From: an uncultured Tateyamaria sp.
Lineage (GTDB): Bacteria > Pseudomonadota > Alphaproteobacteria > Rhodobacterales > Rhodobacteraceae
Assembly (NCBI RefSeq): GCF_947503045.1
Contig: NZ_CANNCF010000004.1
Location: 372,001 to 436,000 of the forward strand
DNA: 64,000 nucleotides
Direction of reading: 5' to 3'
Part shown: positions 25,511 through 33,781 of the stretch, piece after piece
Layout of the letters: each line of letters begins with the position of its first letter
How positions within the stretch are numbered: the stretch's first letter is position 1
Notes under the pieces: model-generated
Databases searched by the model: none
What the model was told of the DNA's origin: nothing
The model's input: only the letters and a program-made list of their open reading frames with translations
Position numbers and translations under genes: made by a program

Positions 25511-25974
25511 CAAGCAGCTTCGCTTTGTGCAAAGGCCACCACATTGGGCAGGTCGAGAACCCGGATCATCCGGTCGTCAATCAGTGTCAGTGACCGAATA
25601 ACGGTTGGTGCCGTTTGGCTGGTTGCGTCCGGTGGCGGCTGCAGATCGGCCTGGTTTACAGTGATGATGTCAGACACGGCATCCACAAGAAGGCCGGTCA
25701 TGGTCTCGCCCTGTTTTACAACGATAATGACGTTGCGATCTGAATACTCACGGCGCGGCAGGCCCAAACGCTCGGCGAGGTCCATGACCGGCAAAACGGT
25801 GCCCCGCAGATTGATCACGCCGCGCATGAAGCTCGGCGCATGCGGCATCGGTGTTGCCTTGGTCCAGCTTCTGATTTCGCGCACACACATGATGTCCAGT
25901 GAATATTCCTGATCGCTCAAACGAAACGTCAGCAGCTCGATTGTGTCGGCGTCAGTTGATTTGTCTTGGGTCAT
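25510..25974 (-). CDS. cheW: CheW coupling protein
   Basis: A 154-residue adaptor linking chemoreceptors to CheA. It has the CheW fold markers SLDIMCVREIRSW near residue 25, GVINLRGTVLPVMDLAERLG near 48 and TGLLVDAVSDII near 92. One base separates it from cheA. The operon order cheA-cheW-cheR-cheY is standard. Confidence 0.95.
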   Translation of the reverse strand: MTQDKSTDADTIELLTFRLSDQEYSLDIMCVREIRSWTKATPMPHAPSFMRGVINLRGTVLPVMDLAERLGLPRREYSDRNVIIVVKQGETMTGLLVDAVSDIITVNQADLQPPPDATSQTAPTVIRSLTLIDDRMIRVLDLPNVVAFAQSEAA

Positions 25975-25975
25975 G

Positions 25976-28165
25976 TCAGGCTTCCAGTTTTAGAGGAGCA
26001 GTTGCATTCACGTCGTGAGCTTTCGAAATGATGTCAGATGGATCGAGGATGAGGGCGATCTGGCCGTCACCTAGGATGGTTGCCGCAGCAATCCCTGGTG
26101 CGCGGTAGAACGTGTCGTCCAGCCCCTTGATCACCACCTGGCGCTGGTCTTGGATGTCATCGACAATCAAGGCACCAAGACTGCCGTCTTCGTGGGAAAT
26201 CAGAAGCGCGACGGATTCCACATAGCTGTCCTGCTTGTCGCGGTAGCCCAACAGATGACCGAGATCGAACAGCGGAACAAAACCCGTACGCACCCGTACG
26301 ACATCAACGCCCGGCTGGATCGTGTTCAGGGTTTCCTCGGTCAATGTCATCGTTTCCGCCACCATGTTGAGCGGGATAACAAGCGTTTCACCAGCAACAT
26401 CGACGACCATGCCGTCAAGCACGGCCAGTGTCAGAGGCAGGGATATGGAGAACACAGTGCCTTTTGTCGGAACGGACGTGATGGAAATGCGCCCGCCCAA
26501 AGCCTGAATGGAAGTGCGCACCACGTCCATTCCGACACCCCGTCCGGACAGGTCAGACACGGTGCTTGCGGTAGAAAAGCCCGGCAAGAACAGAAGGTTG
26601 TCGATTTCGCTGTCAGACAGAACGGCGTCTGGCGCTATCAGCCCTTTTTCCGTGGCGATTTGTTGCACGCGCGGGCGGTTGATGCCGGCGCCATCGTCGG
26701 ACACGTCGATGACGACCCGGCCTGACCTGTGCGCCGCGCTGAGACGTACGATGCCGCCGGGTGATTTGCCCGCAGCCACGCGATCTGCGGTACTTTCCAG
26801 ACCATGATCGACCGCGTTGCGGATCATATGGGTCAGCGGGTCGGCAAGCCGTTCGATCACCGTCTTGTCAACTTCGGTGTTTTCGCCTTCGCAGACCAGC
26901 CGCACATCCTTGTCCACTGCGGCTGATGCCTCGCGGACGATACGTGACATGCGCTGGAACAAGGACTTCACCGGCTGCGCGCGGATCATCATCACGCTGT
27001 CTTGAATGTCCCGGGTCAGCCTTTGGAATTCTTCGAGCCCGTTCATGGCGTCTGAATGCGGAGACAGGCCCGAGCTTTTGAGACTTTGCGCGAGCATGGC
27101 CTGGTTGATGACCAATTCACCCACGAGATTCACCAGCCGTTCGATACGGTCCAGATCAACGCGCACCACTGATTTTGGGGCCGTCTGACCGCTGGTTGCC
27201 GCCCGTTCCGTGGGTCGTGCCTCTTTGGCGCTGGGTGCAGGCACGTCCGGCTCGGGAGGTGGGGCGGGGGCCGCCGCCTCCTCCGGCTCGGGCTCAATGC
27301 TCATCGCGGGTTCGTCCGTTTCGGGTGTGGGCAAAGGCGGCAGGTCCATTGGAAGATCAAGCACAACAGGCGCATCTTGTGCGGTCGCTTCATTGGCCCC
27401 GTCCAATCGGGTAATGCTGTAGGCACACAGACCTTCGACAAATTCGAACATCGAGGCGATTTCCGCCTCGTCGACATCGGCCGTCAATTCCACCACCCAG
27501 GACAGATAGGGGGTTTCGGGCGCAAGGTTCTTCAAATCCGGCAAGCGGGACATGTCACATTGCACGCGCGCCTCGCCAAGCCCGGCGATAGCCCCAAGGA
27601 TCGGATAGGCGTCATTGCCGCCTTCGAACATTTCTGCTTCGGGGCTGAACTTGACCTCAAACCTGGGCGTGGTTTGCGTCTCTTCCTCGGCTTCGCCCAG
27701 ATCAAGATCGAGGCTCAGGCCAAGAGGTTGAAAATCGATATCTGGCTCAGGTTCATCCTCATCCTCTTCGCCGCCACCGATATACTGTTCGAGTTCCTGT
27801 AGAAGTTTTTCACCGTTTTCTGCCGGGACGTCCTCATTGTCCCGAGACGCGCGCACAAGATCAGACAGGTGGTCGGTTGCACGGAAAAACAGGTTGATCA
27901 GTGGCGGATCAGCCTCAAGCGAGCCATTGCGCACCGCCTCGAGTGTGGTCTCATAGGTGTGGGCAAACCGTACCAGCGATTTGAGCCCAAAGGCACCGGC
28001 GCCGCCCTTGATCGAATGGACGGCGCGGAACACCACGTGGATCGTTTCGCTGTCCGCACACCCCTCATCCAGCTGTTGCAGACCGTCCTGTGTCGCTTCA
28101 AGCAGCTCTTCGCATTCGATGAAAAACGAAGCTCTGATCTCTTCCATTGGATCGGGTTTGGTCAT
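25976..28165 (-). CDS. cheA: CheA chemotaxis histidine kinase
   Basis: A 729-residue kinase. The P1 Hpt domain carries the phosphorylated His50 (AVHSIKGGAGAFGL). An acidic, Pro/Ala-rich linker spans about 115-325, with a region near 170-250 that may serve as a response-regulator docking domain. The dimerisation helices begin near VRVDLDRIERLVNLVGELVI. The ATPase shows MIRNAVDHGLE near 445 and GRGVGMDVV near 540, and a CheW-like domain ends the chain. It phosphorylates the CheY proteins and CheB encoded nearby. Confidence 0.95.
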   Translation of the reverse strand: MTKPDPMEEIRASFFIECEELLEATQDGLQQLDEGCADSETIHVVFRAVHSIKGGAGAFGLKSLVRFAHTYETTLEAVRNGSLEADPPLINLFFRATDHLSDLVRASRDNEDVPAENGEKLLQELEQYIGGGEEDEDEPEPDIDFQPLGLSLDLDLGEAEEETQTTPRFEVKFSPEAEMFEGGNDAYPILGAIAGLGEARVQCDMSRLPDLKNLAPETPYLSWVVELTADVDEAEIASMFEFVEGLCAYSITRLDGANEATAQDAPVVLDLPMDLPPLPTPETDEPAMSIEPEPEEAAAPAPPPEPDVPAPSAKEARPTERAATSGQTAPKSVVRVDLDRIERLVNLVGELVINQAMLAQSLKSSGLSPHSDAMNGLEEFQRLTRDIQDSVMMIRAQPVKSLFQRMSRIVREASAAVDKDVRLVCEGENTEVDKTVIERLADPLTHMIRNAVDHGLESTADRVAAGKSPGGIVRLSAAHRSGRVVIDVSDDGAGINRPRVQQIATEKGLIAPDAVLSDSEIDNLLFLPGFSTASTVSDLSGRGVGMDVVRTSIQALGGRISITSVPTKGTVFSISLPLTLAVLDGMVVDVAGETLVIPLNMVAETMTLTEETLNTIQPGVDVVRVRTGFVPLFDLGHLLGYRDKQDSYVESVALLISHEDGSLGALIVDDIQDQRQVVIKGLDDTFYRAPGIAAATILGDGQIALILDPSDIISKAHDVNATAPLKLEA

Positions 28166-28174
28166 CCTGAGATC

Positions 28175-28540
28175 CTATCCGGCAACCATTTGCAACGCCT
28201 TGACCAGCTTGATCGGGTCAAAGGGTTTGACGATCCAGCCGGTCGCCCCGGCCGCGCGGGCGCGTTGTTTCAACTCAGGCGCCGCCTCGGTGGTGAGGAC
28301 AAGGATGGGGGTCGAGCGGTACTTGTCGCGCTCCCGCACCGCATCGATAAAGCCGAAGCCGTCCATGCGGGGCATGTTGATGTCCGTGATGATCACGTCG
28401 GGCGCGATCTCGCTCAGCACTTCGGTGCCGTGCACGCCATCATCAGCGGTGTGCACCGTGAATCCGGCAGGTTCCAACGCAAACCGGATCATGTCGCGCA
28501 TTGTGCGGCTGTCATCGACGGCAAGGACTTCGAGGCTCAT
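28175..28540 (-). CDS. cheY: CheY-type response regulator (first copy)
   Basis: A 121-residue receiver domain with VDDSRTMRDMI near residue 8, Asp53 in ITDINMPRMDG, Thr in VLTTEAAPE and Lys in IVKPF. It starts four bases inside the STAS gene end (ATG overlap) and precedes cheA by nine bases. With the second CheY downstream the operon encodes two, one of which often acts as phosphate sink in alphaproteobacteria. Which one drives the motor cannot be told here. Confidence 0.94.
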   Translation of the reverse strand: MSLEVLAVDDSRTMRDMIRFALEPAGFTVHTADDGVHGTEVLSEIAPDVIITDINMPRMDGFGFIDAVRERDKYRSTPILVLTTEAAPELKQRARAAGATGWIVKPFDPIKLVKALQMVAG

Positions 28541-28815
28541 GGTGCACCCTCCGAAAGCTGTTGTGGTGAAAGGCCCATCATGGCCAATTGGCTGGTCGCG
28601 CGCTCACTGATCGCACAGATTTCCAACGTGCCGCCAAGGCTGCGCTGATCGCGCGCCGCCGCAAGGATCAACTGCACACCAAGGGCACCCATATGGGTCA
28701 CCTCACCGGCGTCGATCTGCACCGTTCCGCCTGTACAGGCCTCGGTCAGGCGTGGGGCAAAGGCGCTGAGTTCCGTGGCGTCCAGACGCGCGGGCAATTG
28801 GATCGGTTCTGTCAT
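28537..28815 (-). CDS. STAS domain protein heading the chemotaxis operon
   Basis: A 92-residue single STAS domain, resembling anti-sigma antagonist or STAS proteins that lead che operons in Rhizobiales and roseobacters. The region where these proteins carry a phosphorylatable Ser reads GEVTHMGALGVQLIL, with no Ser at the expected position. Phospho-switching is therefore doubtful. ATG 28815 gives the usual length; an upstream start would add six residues. It overlaps cheY by four bases. Confidence 0.8.
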   Translation of the reverse strand: MTEPIQLPARLDATELSAFAPRLTEACTGGTVQIDAGEVTHMGALGVQLILAAARDQRSLGGTLEICAISERATSQLAMMGLSPQQLSEGAP

Positions 28816-28956
28816 CGCGCACCAACGCACGTATCGACGGCTTGTCCTGTCATGATAAACCTCGTGGCTGATCGTTTCGAAGTTTGTGTAGCGGACGCTC
28901 CGTTAAGACAGCGTTACCGGATTTGCATATCCGGCCCGATCACGCTGTATGCCGCG

Positions 28957-28992
28957 CACAAAAAAACCCGCGCTGGTTAAAGCGCGGGTTTG
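28957..28992 (-). terminator. Intrinsic terminator after the methyltransferase operon
   Basis: On the minus strand a perfect 10-bp stem (AACCCGCGCT at 28965-28974 against AGCGCGGGTT at 28981-28990, loop of six) is followed by a run of T, seen as A at 28960-28966. It ends the 31356-29014 unit and isolates it from the che operon. Confidence 0.92.
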
Positions 28993-29013
28993 GATCGGGA
29001 TATGGGGCGTCAG

Positions 29014-30093
29014 TCAGGCGCGACGGCGACCCCCTGTGCGACCGGCGCGTCCGCGCCCTTCCTGGCCTGCCTTGGGGGGCGCGCGATTGAACCTGATCCA
29101 CTCGCCGCCGCCCTCGTCATTATTGGTCAAAAAGTTGGCCGCGCGGATCGCTTCCATCTCCTTGCCTGCGCGGGGCAGGGTAGAGCCAAGACCGAACATC
29201 TGCACAAAGGCCTCATCATCCATGCCCTCGGGCAGAATGATGCCTGCAGCCTCCACTTCGGCGCGTTTTTCAGCGATTTTTGTCACACCAACGGGCAACG
29301 CGACCGGGTTCATGATGGCGGAGGTCATGCCAGCCCCCATCGCCATCGGCAGAAACGCGTTGTTGATGCCGTGTCGGTTGGGCAGACCAAAGGAAATGTT
29401 GGAGGCCCCACAGGTCGTGTTGACCCCCAGTTCCTCGCGCAGACGGCGCACCAGCGTAAACACCTGCAAACCGGCAGTGCCCATGGCCCCGATGGGCATG
29501 ACCAGCGGATCAACGACGATATCATGGGCCGGAATGCCGAAATCAGCGGCGCGTTCGACGATCTTTTTGGCCACGGCAAAGCGCACATCGGGGTCTTCGG
29601 AAATGCCGGTGTCATCGTTGGAAATCGCCACGACCGGCACGTTGTATTTCTTGACCAGCGGCAGGACGAGATCCAGACGCTCTTCCTCGCCCGTGACCGA
29701 GTTGAGCAGGGGGCGCCCTTCGGCAGCCGCCAGCCCGTTTTCCAGCGCGCCGGGGACCGAGCTGTCGATACACAGGGGCACATCGACTATGGCCTGCACC
29801 CGCTCGACCAGTTCCTGCATCAGCGTGGGCTCAACAAAGTTGTTGTCGGCATAGCGCGGATCTTCGGCCATCTTGTTGGAGAACACAGCGCCCGAGTTGA
29901 TGTCGAGAATATTGGCACCAGCCGCGACCTGCGCACGCGCATCGGCCTCGACCCGGGAAAAATCGCCGCGCTCCAGCTCTTCGTTCAGGATCTTGCGGCC
30001 CGTAGGGTTGATACGTTCACCAATGACGCAGAACGGCTGGTCAAAGCCGATGATGGCGGTCTTGGTCTTGGATTCGACAATGGTGCGTACCAT
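29014..30093 (-). CDS. Pterin-binding methyltransferase (split methionine synthase component)
   Basis: A 359-residue protein corresponding to the methyl-THF-binding (DHPS-like barrel) domain of MetH and of corrinoid methyltransferases. FCVIGERINPTGRKI is near residue 20, ILDINSG near 62, PLCIDSS near 100 and NSVTGE near 125. The C-terminal tail is Arg/Gly-rich and disordered. No homocysteine- or B12-binding domain is attached; roseobacters are known to split methionine synthase over several genes. ATG 30093 matches the domain start; the longer frame overlaps metF. It follows the MetF-like gene by 16 bp. Confidence 0.88.
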   Translation of the reverse strand: MVRTIVESKTKTAIIGFDQPFCVIGERINPTGRKILNEELERGDFSRVEADARAQVAAGANILDINSGAVFSNKMAEDPRYADNNFVEPTLMQELVERVQAIVDVPLCIDSSVPGALENGLAAAEGRPLLNSVTGEEERLDLVLPLVKKYNVPVVAISNDDTGISEDPDVRFAVAKKIVERAADFGIPAHDIVVDPLVMPIGAMGTAGLQVFTLVRRLREELGVNTTCGASNISFGLPNRHGINNAFLPMAMGAGMTSAIMNPVALPVGVTKIAEKRAEVEAAGIILPEGMDDEAFVQMFGLGSTLPRAGKEMEAIRAANFLTNNDEGGGEWIRFNRAPPKAGQEGRGRAGRTGGRRRA

Positions 30094-30109
30094 GCGGGCA
30101 AAGGTCCTT

Positions 30110-31036
30110 TTATGCAGAGGCTGGGACGGCAGAGGCGCCGCCGTTTTCGATGGCCCAATGGGCGTTGGTCTTGATCCCGCCAAGGGGGAAGAAGTGGACC
30201 TGGGCGATGTTGAAGTCGGGGTTCTTGGCCTTGTGCGCGGCCAGGCCCGCAATCACTTCGGTCGGCTCGAAGGGCATCAGCAGCTTCGTGACATCCTTGG
30301 CCCGGCGCTGCAGCACCCGCAAAGAGGCGCCGACACCGCAGGCAATGGCGAATTTGATCATGGTCTGCAGTTTGGCAGGGCCTGCAATGCCGATATGGAT
30401 AGGCAGGTCGATGCCCGCAGCCTTGAGGCTGTCCGCCCAGGCGATGATCGGATCAGCCTCAAACGCAAACTGGGTGGCAAGCGCCATCTTGGCATCTGTT
30501 GTTTCAGAGAATTTCTGTTTCCATGCAACGGCTTCTTCGACGTTCTTCAAGCCACCGTCAGGGTCGATATCCTTGTTCCCCTCGGGATGGCCAGCCACGT
30601 GCAGACGTTTGAATCCGGCCGCATCAAAGGCACCGGTTTCGAGCAGTTGCATCGAGCTGTGAAAATTGCCGTAAGGTGTGTCAACACCGCCGGCGAGCAG
30701 CAGGGCCTGATCAACATTCGCTTCGCCCTGATAGCGGGCGATCCAGTCCTTGAGCGTGGCTGCGTCCTCGATGATGCGCGCGGGAAAGTGCGGCATGACC
30801 GGGAACCCCTCGGCGTTCAGACGCTTGGCGGTGGCGACCATGTCCTCGATCGGTGTGCCTTCGATATGGGCGATGTAGACGCGGGTGCCTGTGGGCAGCA
30901 GAGCGCGGAAATCCTCGACCTTTTCGGCGGTGCGCGGCATCACCTCGATGGAATAACCTTGCAAGAACGCCTCGACCTCGGGGCTGAGGCTGCCGGGCAC
31001 GGGACCGGTGTCTTTCTTGAAGTTCAGCAATGCCAT
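30110..31036 (-). CDS. metF: Methylenetetrahydrofolate reductase family protein
   Basis: A 308-residue TIM-barrel protein of the MetF family, which interconverts 5,10-methylene-THF and 5-methyl-THF with FAD. Visible are SIEVMPRTAEKV near residue 28, ALLLAGGVDTPYGNF near 118 (family RGD/AGG loop region), ATQFAFEAD near 195 and IHIGIAGPA near 218. ATG 31036 precedes ALLNFKKD. It is cotranscribed with the pterin-binding methyltransferase. In a DMSP user it could also run in the oxidative direction to process methyl-THF from DmdA. That use is inference. Confidence 0.85.
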   Translation of the reverse strand: MALLNFKKDTGPVPGSLSPEVEAFLQGYSIEVMPRTAEKVEDFRALLPTGTRVYIAHIEGTPIEDMVATAKRLNAEGFPVMPHFPARIIEDAATLKDWIARYQGEANVDQALLLAGGVDTPYGNFHSSMQLLETGAFDAAGFKRLHVAGHPEGNKDIDPDGGLKNVEEAVAWKQKFSETTDAKMALATQFAFEADPIIAWADSLKAAGIDLPIHIGIAGPAKLQTMIKFAIACGVGASLRVLQRRAKDVTKLLMPFEPTEVIAGLAAHKAKNPDFNIAQVHFFPLGGIKTNAHWAIENGGASAVPASA

Positions 31037-31059
31037 GTCACGTCTCCTGCCAAAGGGCC

Positions 31060-31356
31060 TCAGGCCCAACCTTCATTGTCGATCAGCGCCTTGATCCGGG
31101 CACTGTCATATTCGGTCTCAAGACGGACGGCCTCGGCCTCGGCCAGTTCAGCCGGGTCGCCCTCCATCGGGTAGGGATCAGCCTTGCGCCACTCGGCAAG
31201 ATAGGCGTCCGCGTCCTTGGCGTTCACCTTCATCGCGGCACGATCAATGGCCTGTTCAAACCGTTCGGCCAATTGACGTTTGGAGCCGCGACGGCCCTTG
31301 CCCACGATCACCTGCGCCGGGATATCGCGCCAGTAGACGATTGTGACATCAGGCAT
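31060..31356 (-). CDS. PF13769-type 'virulence factor' family protein
   Basis: A 98-residue soluble protein beginning MPDVTIVYWRDIPAQVIVGKG, recognised as the small conserved family named virulence factor (PF13769), with no established biochemical role. It is Glu/Ala-rich in the C-terminal half. GGAGGA lies five bases before ATG 31356. It is the first gene of the metF-methyltransferase unit, a recurrent alphaproteobacterial arrangement, so a link to folate or methionine metabolism is more likely than to virulence. Confidence 0.85.
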   Translation of the reverse strand: MPDVTIVYWRDIPAQVIVGKGRRGSKRQLAERFEQAIDRAAMKVNAKDADAYLAEWRKADPYPMEGDPAELAEAEAVRLETEYDSARIKALIDNEGWA

Positions 31357-31500
31357 CTGATTCCTCCGTTCCAGTTGACCTCTGATAAGGCACGGCGCCC
31401 CCGCATCGCGGCTTGTTTTCGACAAAACCGAAGACTGTTGCGACTTGACGGCCCGGTGGCGACATCGCCCGCTGTGGTCTTCGCGCAAAGCGGGCGCGCG

Positions 31501-31538
31501 GTAAACGTCAAATAATTCATATTCTTGATGACGTTCAC
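31501..31538. promoter_or_regulatory. Inverted repeat in the divergent promoter region before metF unit and ppx
   Basis: GTAAACGTCA (31501-31510) and TGACGTTCAC (31529-31538) form 10-bp arms with one mismatch around an AT-rich 18-bp centre. The region lies between the minus-strand metF unit (start 31356) and ppx (start 31635). It looks like a dimer-binding operator with two half-sites about three helical turns apart; the bound protein is unknown. Confidence 0.45.
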
Positions 31539-31634
31539 CGCCAGTGCGGGCAGGCCCGCGCCTCCTGCAAGCCACTTGCGCGAATGCATCATTGGACATA
31601 TCGTCAACGCAACTCGATTTGAAAGGCGCGAAAG

Positions 31635-32759
31635 ATGGCGCCAAAGCGTCCCCAAGGTGCGGGCGCGATAGACAACCGGCCCCCTGCACAGGGGTCCAAG
31701 CCCGTGCCGCGTGCCCCTGGATCGCCCGAGCTTTATGCCGCGCTGGATCTGGGCACGAACAGCTGTCGCATGTTGATCGCCGAGCCGCGGGGCGCGGGGT
31801 TTCACGTCGTCGACAGTTTTTCAAAATCCGTGCAACTGGGCCTTGGCCTTGAACGTTCGGGCAAGCTGTCGCGCGGGTCGATGACGCGTACCGTGCAGGC
31901 CCTGCGCATCTGTCAGCAAAAGCTCAAACGTCACAATGTGCGCCGCATGCGCCTTGTTGCGACCGAAGCCTGCAGGCGGGCCGTCAACGCCACGGAATTC
32001 ATCGAACGGGTGCACCGCGAGACCGGTCTGCGGCTGGACATCATCGAACCTGAAGAAGAGGCGCGGCTGGCGGTGATTTCCTGCGCGCCGCTGGTCAGCC
32101 CCAAGACGGAAAACCTGCTGGTGGTCGACATCGGCGGCGGGTCGACCGAGCTGGTCTGGATCGACCTTGCCAGCGTGCCGAACAAGGACCGGCCCCAAGC
32201 CATCATGCGGTTGCATTCAGGCTTCATCAAGGCCGTGAGCGACGTGCCCGAAGCCCGCGTGGTGGACTGGATCAGCGTGCCCCTGGGCGTCGCCACCTTG
32301 CGCGAACAGTTCAACGATGTGGACGACGACGCCGCCCGCTTTGCCCTGATGAGCTGGTTTTTCGAGGAAAACCTGTCCAGCTTTTCGCCCTATCATGCGA
32401 CCGAACCCACCGAGCGGTTCCAGATCGTGGGCACCTCAGGCACCGTGACAACCGTGGCGGCCTCGCATCTGGGCCTCAAGCGCTATGACCGCACCAAGGT
32501 CGATGGCTTGCGCATGAGTTCCGAGCAGATCGACACCGTCATCCGCTCATACCTCAACATGGGTCCCGGCGGACGACGTGCCGATCCGCGTATTGGCTCG
32601 GACCGGCATGCGCTGATCATGTCGGGGGCGGCGATCCTGCAGGCGCTGATGCGCTGCTGGCCAACAGACCGCCTGTCGGTCGCGGATCGCGGCCTGCGCG
32701 AGGGGCTGCTTTATGCGCAGATGAGTGCCGATGGTGTACTTGAGGATCAGTCGGTCTGA
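31635..32759 (+). CDS. Ppx/GppA family phosphatase
   Basis: A 374-residue protein of the ASKHA fold, acting as exopolyphosphatase or guanosine pentaphosphate phosphatase. After a basic, Pro-rich N-terminal tail of about 33 residues come ALDLGTNSCRMLI near 36, RLVATEACRRA near 105, the phosphate-binding VVDIGGGSTELVW near 170 and VGTSGTVTTVAA near 260. It lacks the C-terminal HD part of E. coli Ppx. rlmE begins 66 bp downstream on the same strand. Confidence 0.92.
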   Translation: MAPKRPQGAGAIDNRPPAQGSKPVPRAPGSPELYAALDLGTNSCRMLIAEPRGAGFHVVDSFSKSVQLGLGLERSGKLSRGSMTRTVQALRICQQKLKRHNVRRMRLVATEACRRAVNATEFIERVHRETGLRLDIIEPEEEARLAVISCAPLVSPKTENLLVVDIGGGSTELVWIDLASVPNKDRPQAIMRLHSGFIKAVSDVPEARVVDWISVPLGVATLREQFNDVDDDAARFALMSWFFEENLSSFSPYHATEPTERFQIVGTSGTVTTVAASHLGLKRYDRTKVDGLRMSSEQIDTVIRSYLNMGPGGRRADPRIGSDRHALIMSGAAILQALMRCWPTDRLSVADRGLREGLLYAQMSADGVLEDQSV

Positions 32760-32825
32760 GCCCCCGTGCAATTCGGAGACGGATCGCTTACATGGCGTGA
32801 GAACACGAGACAAAAGGTGGCTGAC

Positions 32826-33554
32826 GTGGCCAAGACCCCCACAGGCAAGAACACATCCGGACGCGGGCAGCGCGAGCTCAAGGTCAAGGTCAAGTCCGCG
32901 CGCGGGCGCAAGCTGTCCTCGACCCGCTGGCTGCAGCGGCAGTTGAACGACCCGTATGTCAAACGCGCGCAGGCCGAAGGCTATCGCGGGCGCGCGGCCT
33001 ACAAGATCCTCGAACTGGATGAAAAGTTTCGCTTTCTCGTGCCCGGCGCACGGATCGTTGATCTGGGCGCGGCCCCGGGGGGCTGGTGTCAGGTGGCAGT
33101 GAAACGCTGCAATGTGCTGGGCGAAAGGTCAGGCAAGGCGGTTGGCACCATTCTGGGCATCGATCTGCAGGAAATGGAGCCCATCGCGGGCTGCGAGCTG
33201 CATCAGCTTGATTTCATGGAAGATGACGCCGACCTCAAGGTCAAGGAATGGCTGGGCGGCAAGGCGGATGTGGTGATGTCGGACATGGCGGCCTCATCCT
33301 CGGGGCACAAGCAGACCGACCATCTGCGCATCATTGCGCTGTGCGAGGCGGCGGCCTATTTCGCCTTCGACGTGCTCGAGGATGGCGGCACCTTTGTCGC
33401 CAAGACATTGGCGGGCGGGGCAGAGGGGGGCTTGCAAAAGCTGCTCAAGCAACGCTTTGCCAAGGTCGCGAACGTCAAACCCCCAGCCTCACGGGCCGAC
33501 AGTTCGGAAAAATTCGTGGTCGCAACCGGGTTCAGGGCTGACCCGGCACCATAA
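32826..33554 (+). CDS. rlmE: 23S rRNA (uridine-2'-O-)methyltransferase RlmE (FtsJ)
   Basis: A 242-residue SAM-dependent enzyme that methylates the 2'-O of U2552 in 23S rRNA. A basic N-terminal extension of about 35 residues precedes [17 protein letters not shown], which holds the first catalytic Lys. Then come the SAM motif [15 protein letters not shown] near 77, the catalytic Asp in VVMSDMAA near 155 and [10 protein letters not shown] near 193 with the second Lys. The start is taken as GTG 32826, preceded by AGGTGG; upstream GTG codons are alternatives. It follows ppx. Confidence 0.94.
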   Translation: MAKTPTGKNTSGRGQRELKVKVKSARGRKLSSTRWLQRQLNDPYVKRAQAEGYRGRAAYKILELDEKFRFLVPGARIVDLGAAPGGWCQVAVKRCNVLGERSGKAVGTILGIDLQEMEPIAGCELHQLDFMEDDADLKVKEWLGGKADVVMSDMAASSSGHKQTDHLRIIALCEAAAYFAFDVLEDGGTFVAKTLAGGAEGGLQKLLKQRFAKVANVKPPASRADSSEKFVVATGFRADPAP

Positions 33555-33744
33555 GATCATCACGCTGGAAGGACCGCAGGGCAATCATCTGCAGCTTTTC
33601 CAACTCTGCCGGGCTGAGGCGGCGGACCTTCTTGGGCTTGATTTCATCGGCGCGCTCGATGGCGGCATCGCTTTGGCGCATCAGTTCGAACACGCGTTGG
33701 CGGGACGGGGTCGGGGTGGGGGTATCAGGCAGCATCATGGCCAC
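33532..33744 (-). CDS. Small hypothetical protein
   Basis: A 70-residue basic, helical protein with no cysteine, signal or membrane segment; it contains a short conserved-looking stretch [18 protein letters not shown]. Its 3' end overlaps rlmE by 23 bp in convergent orientation. The codon pattern looks like a coding frame, but no family is recognised. Starts at 33744 or at a Met two codons later are both possible. Confidence 0.6.
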   Translation of the reverse strand: MAMMLPDTPTPTPSRQRVFELMRQSDAAIERADEIKPKKVRRLSPAELEKLQMIALRSFQRDDLMVPGQP

Positions 33745-33781
33745 GGGATACCAACCAAATCAGGCCGCAATATGTTGAAAA

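Noticed and set aside
31357-31634. SAM or SAH riboswitch before the metF unit
   Set aside because: No conserved riboswitch core could be recognised on the minus strand; only a DNA-type dyad is visible.
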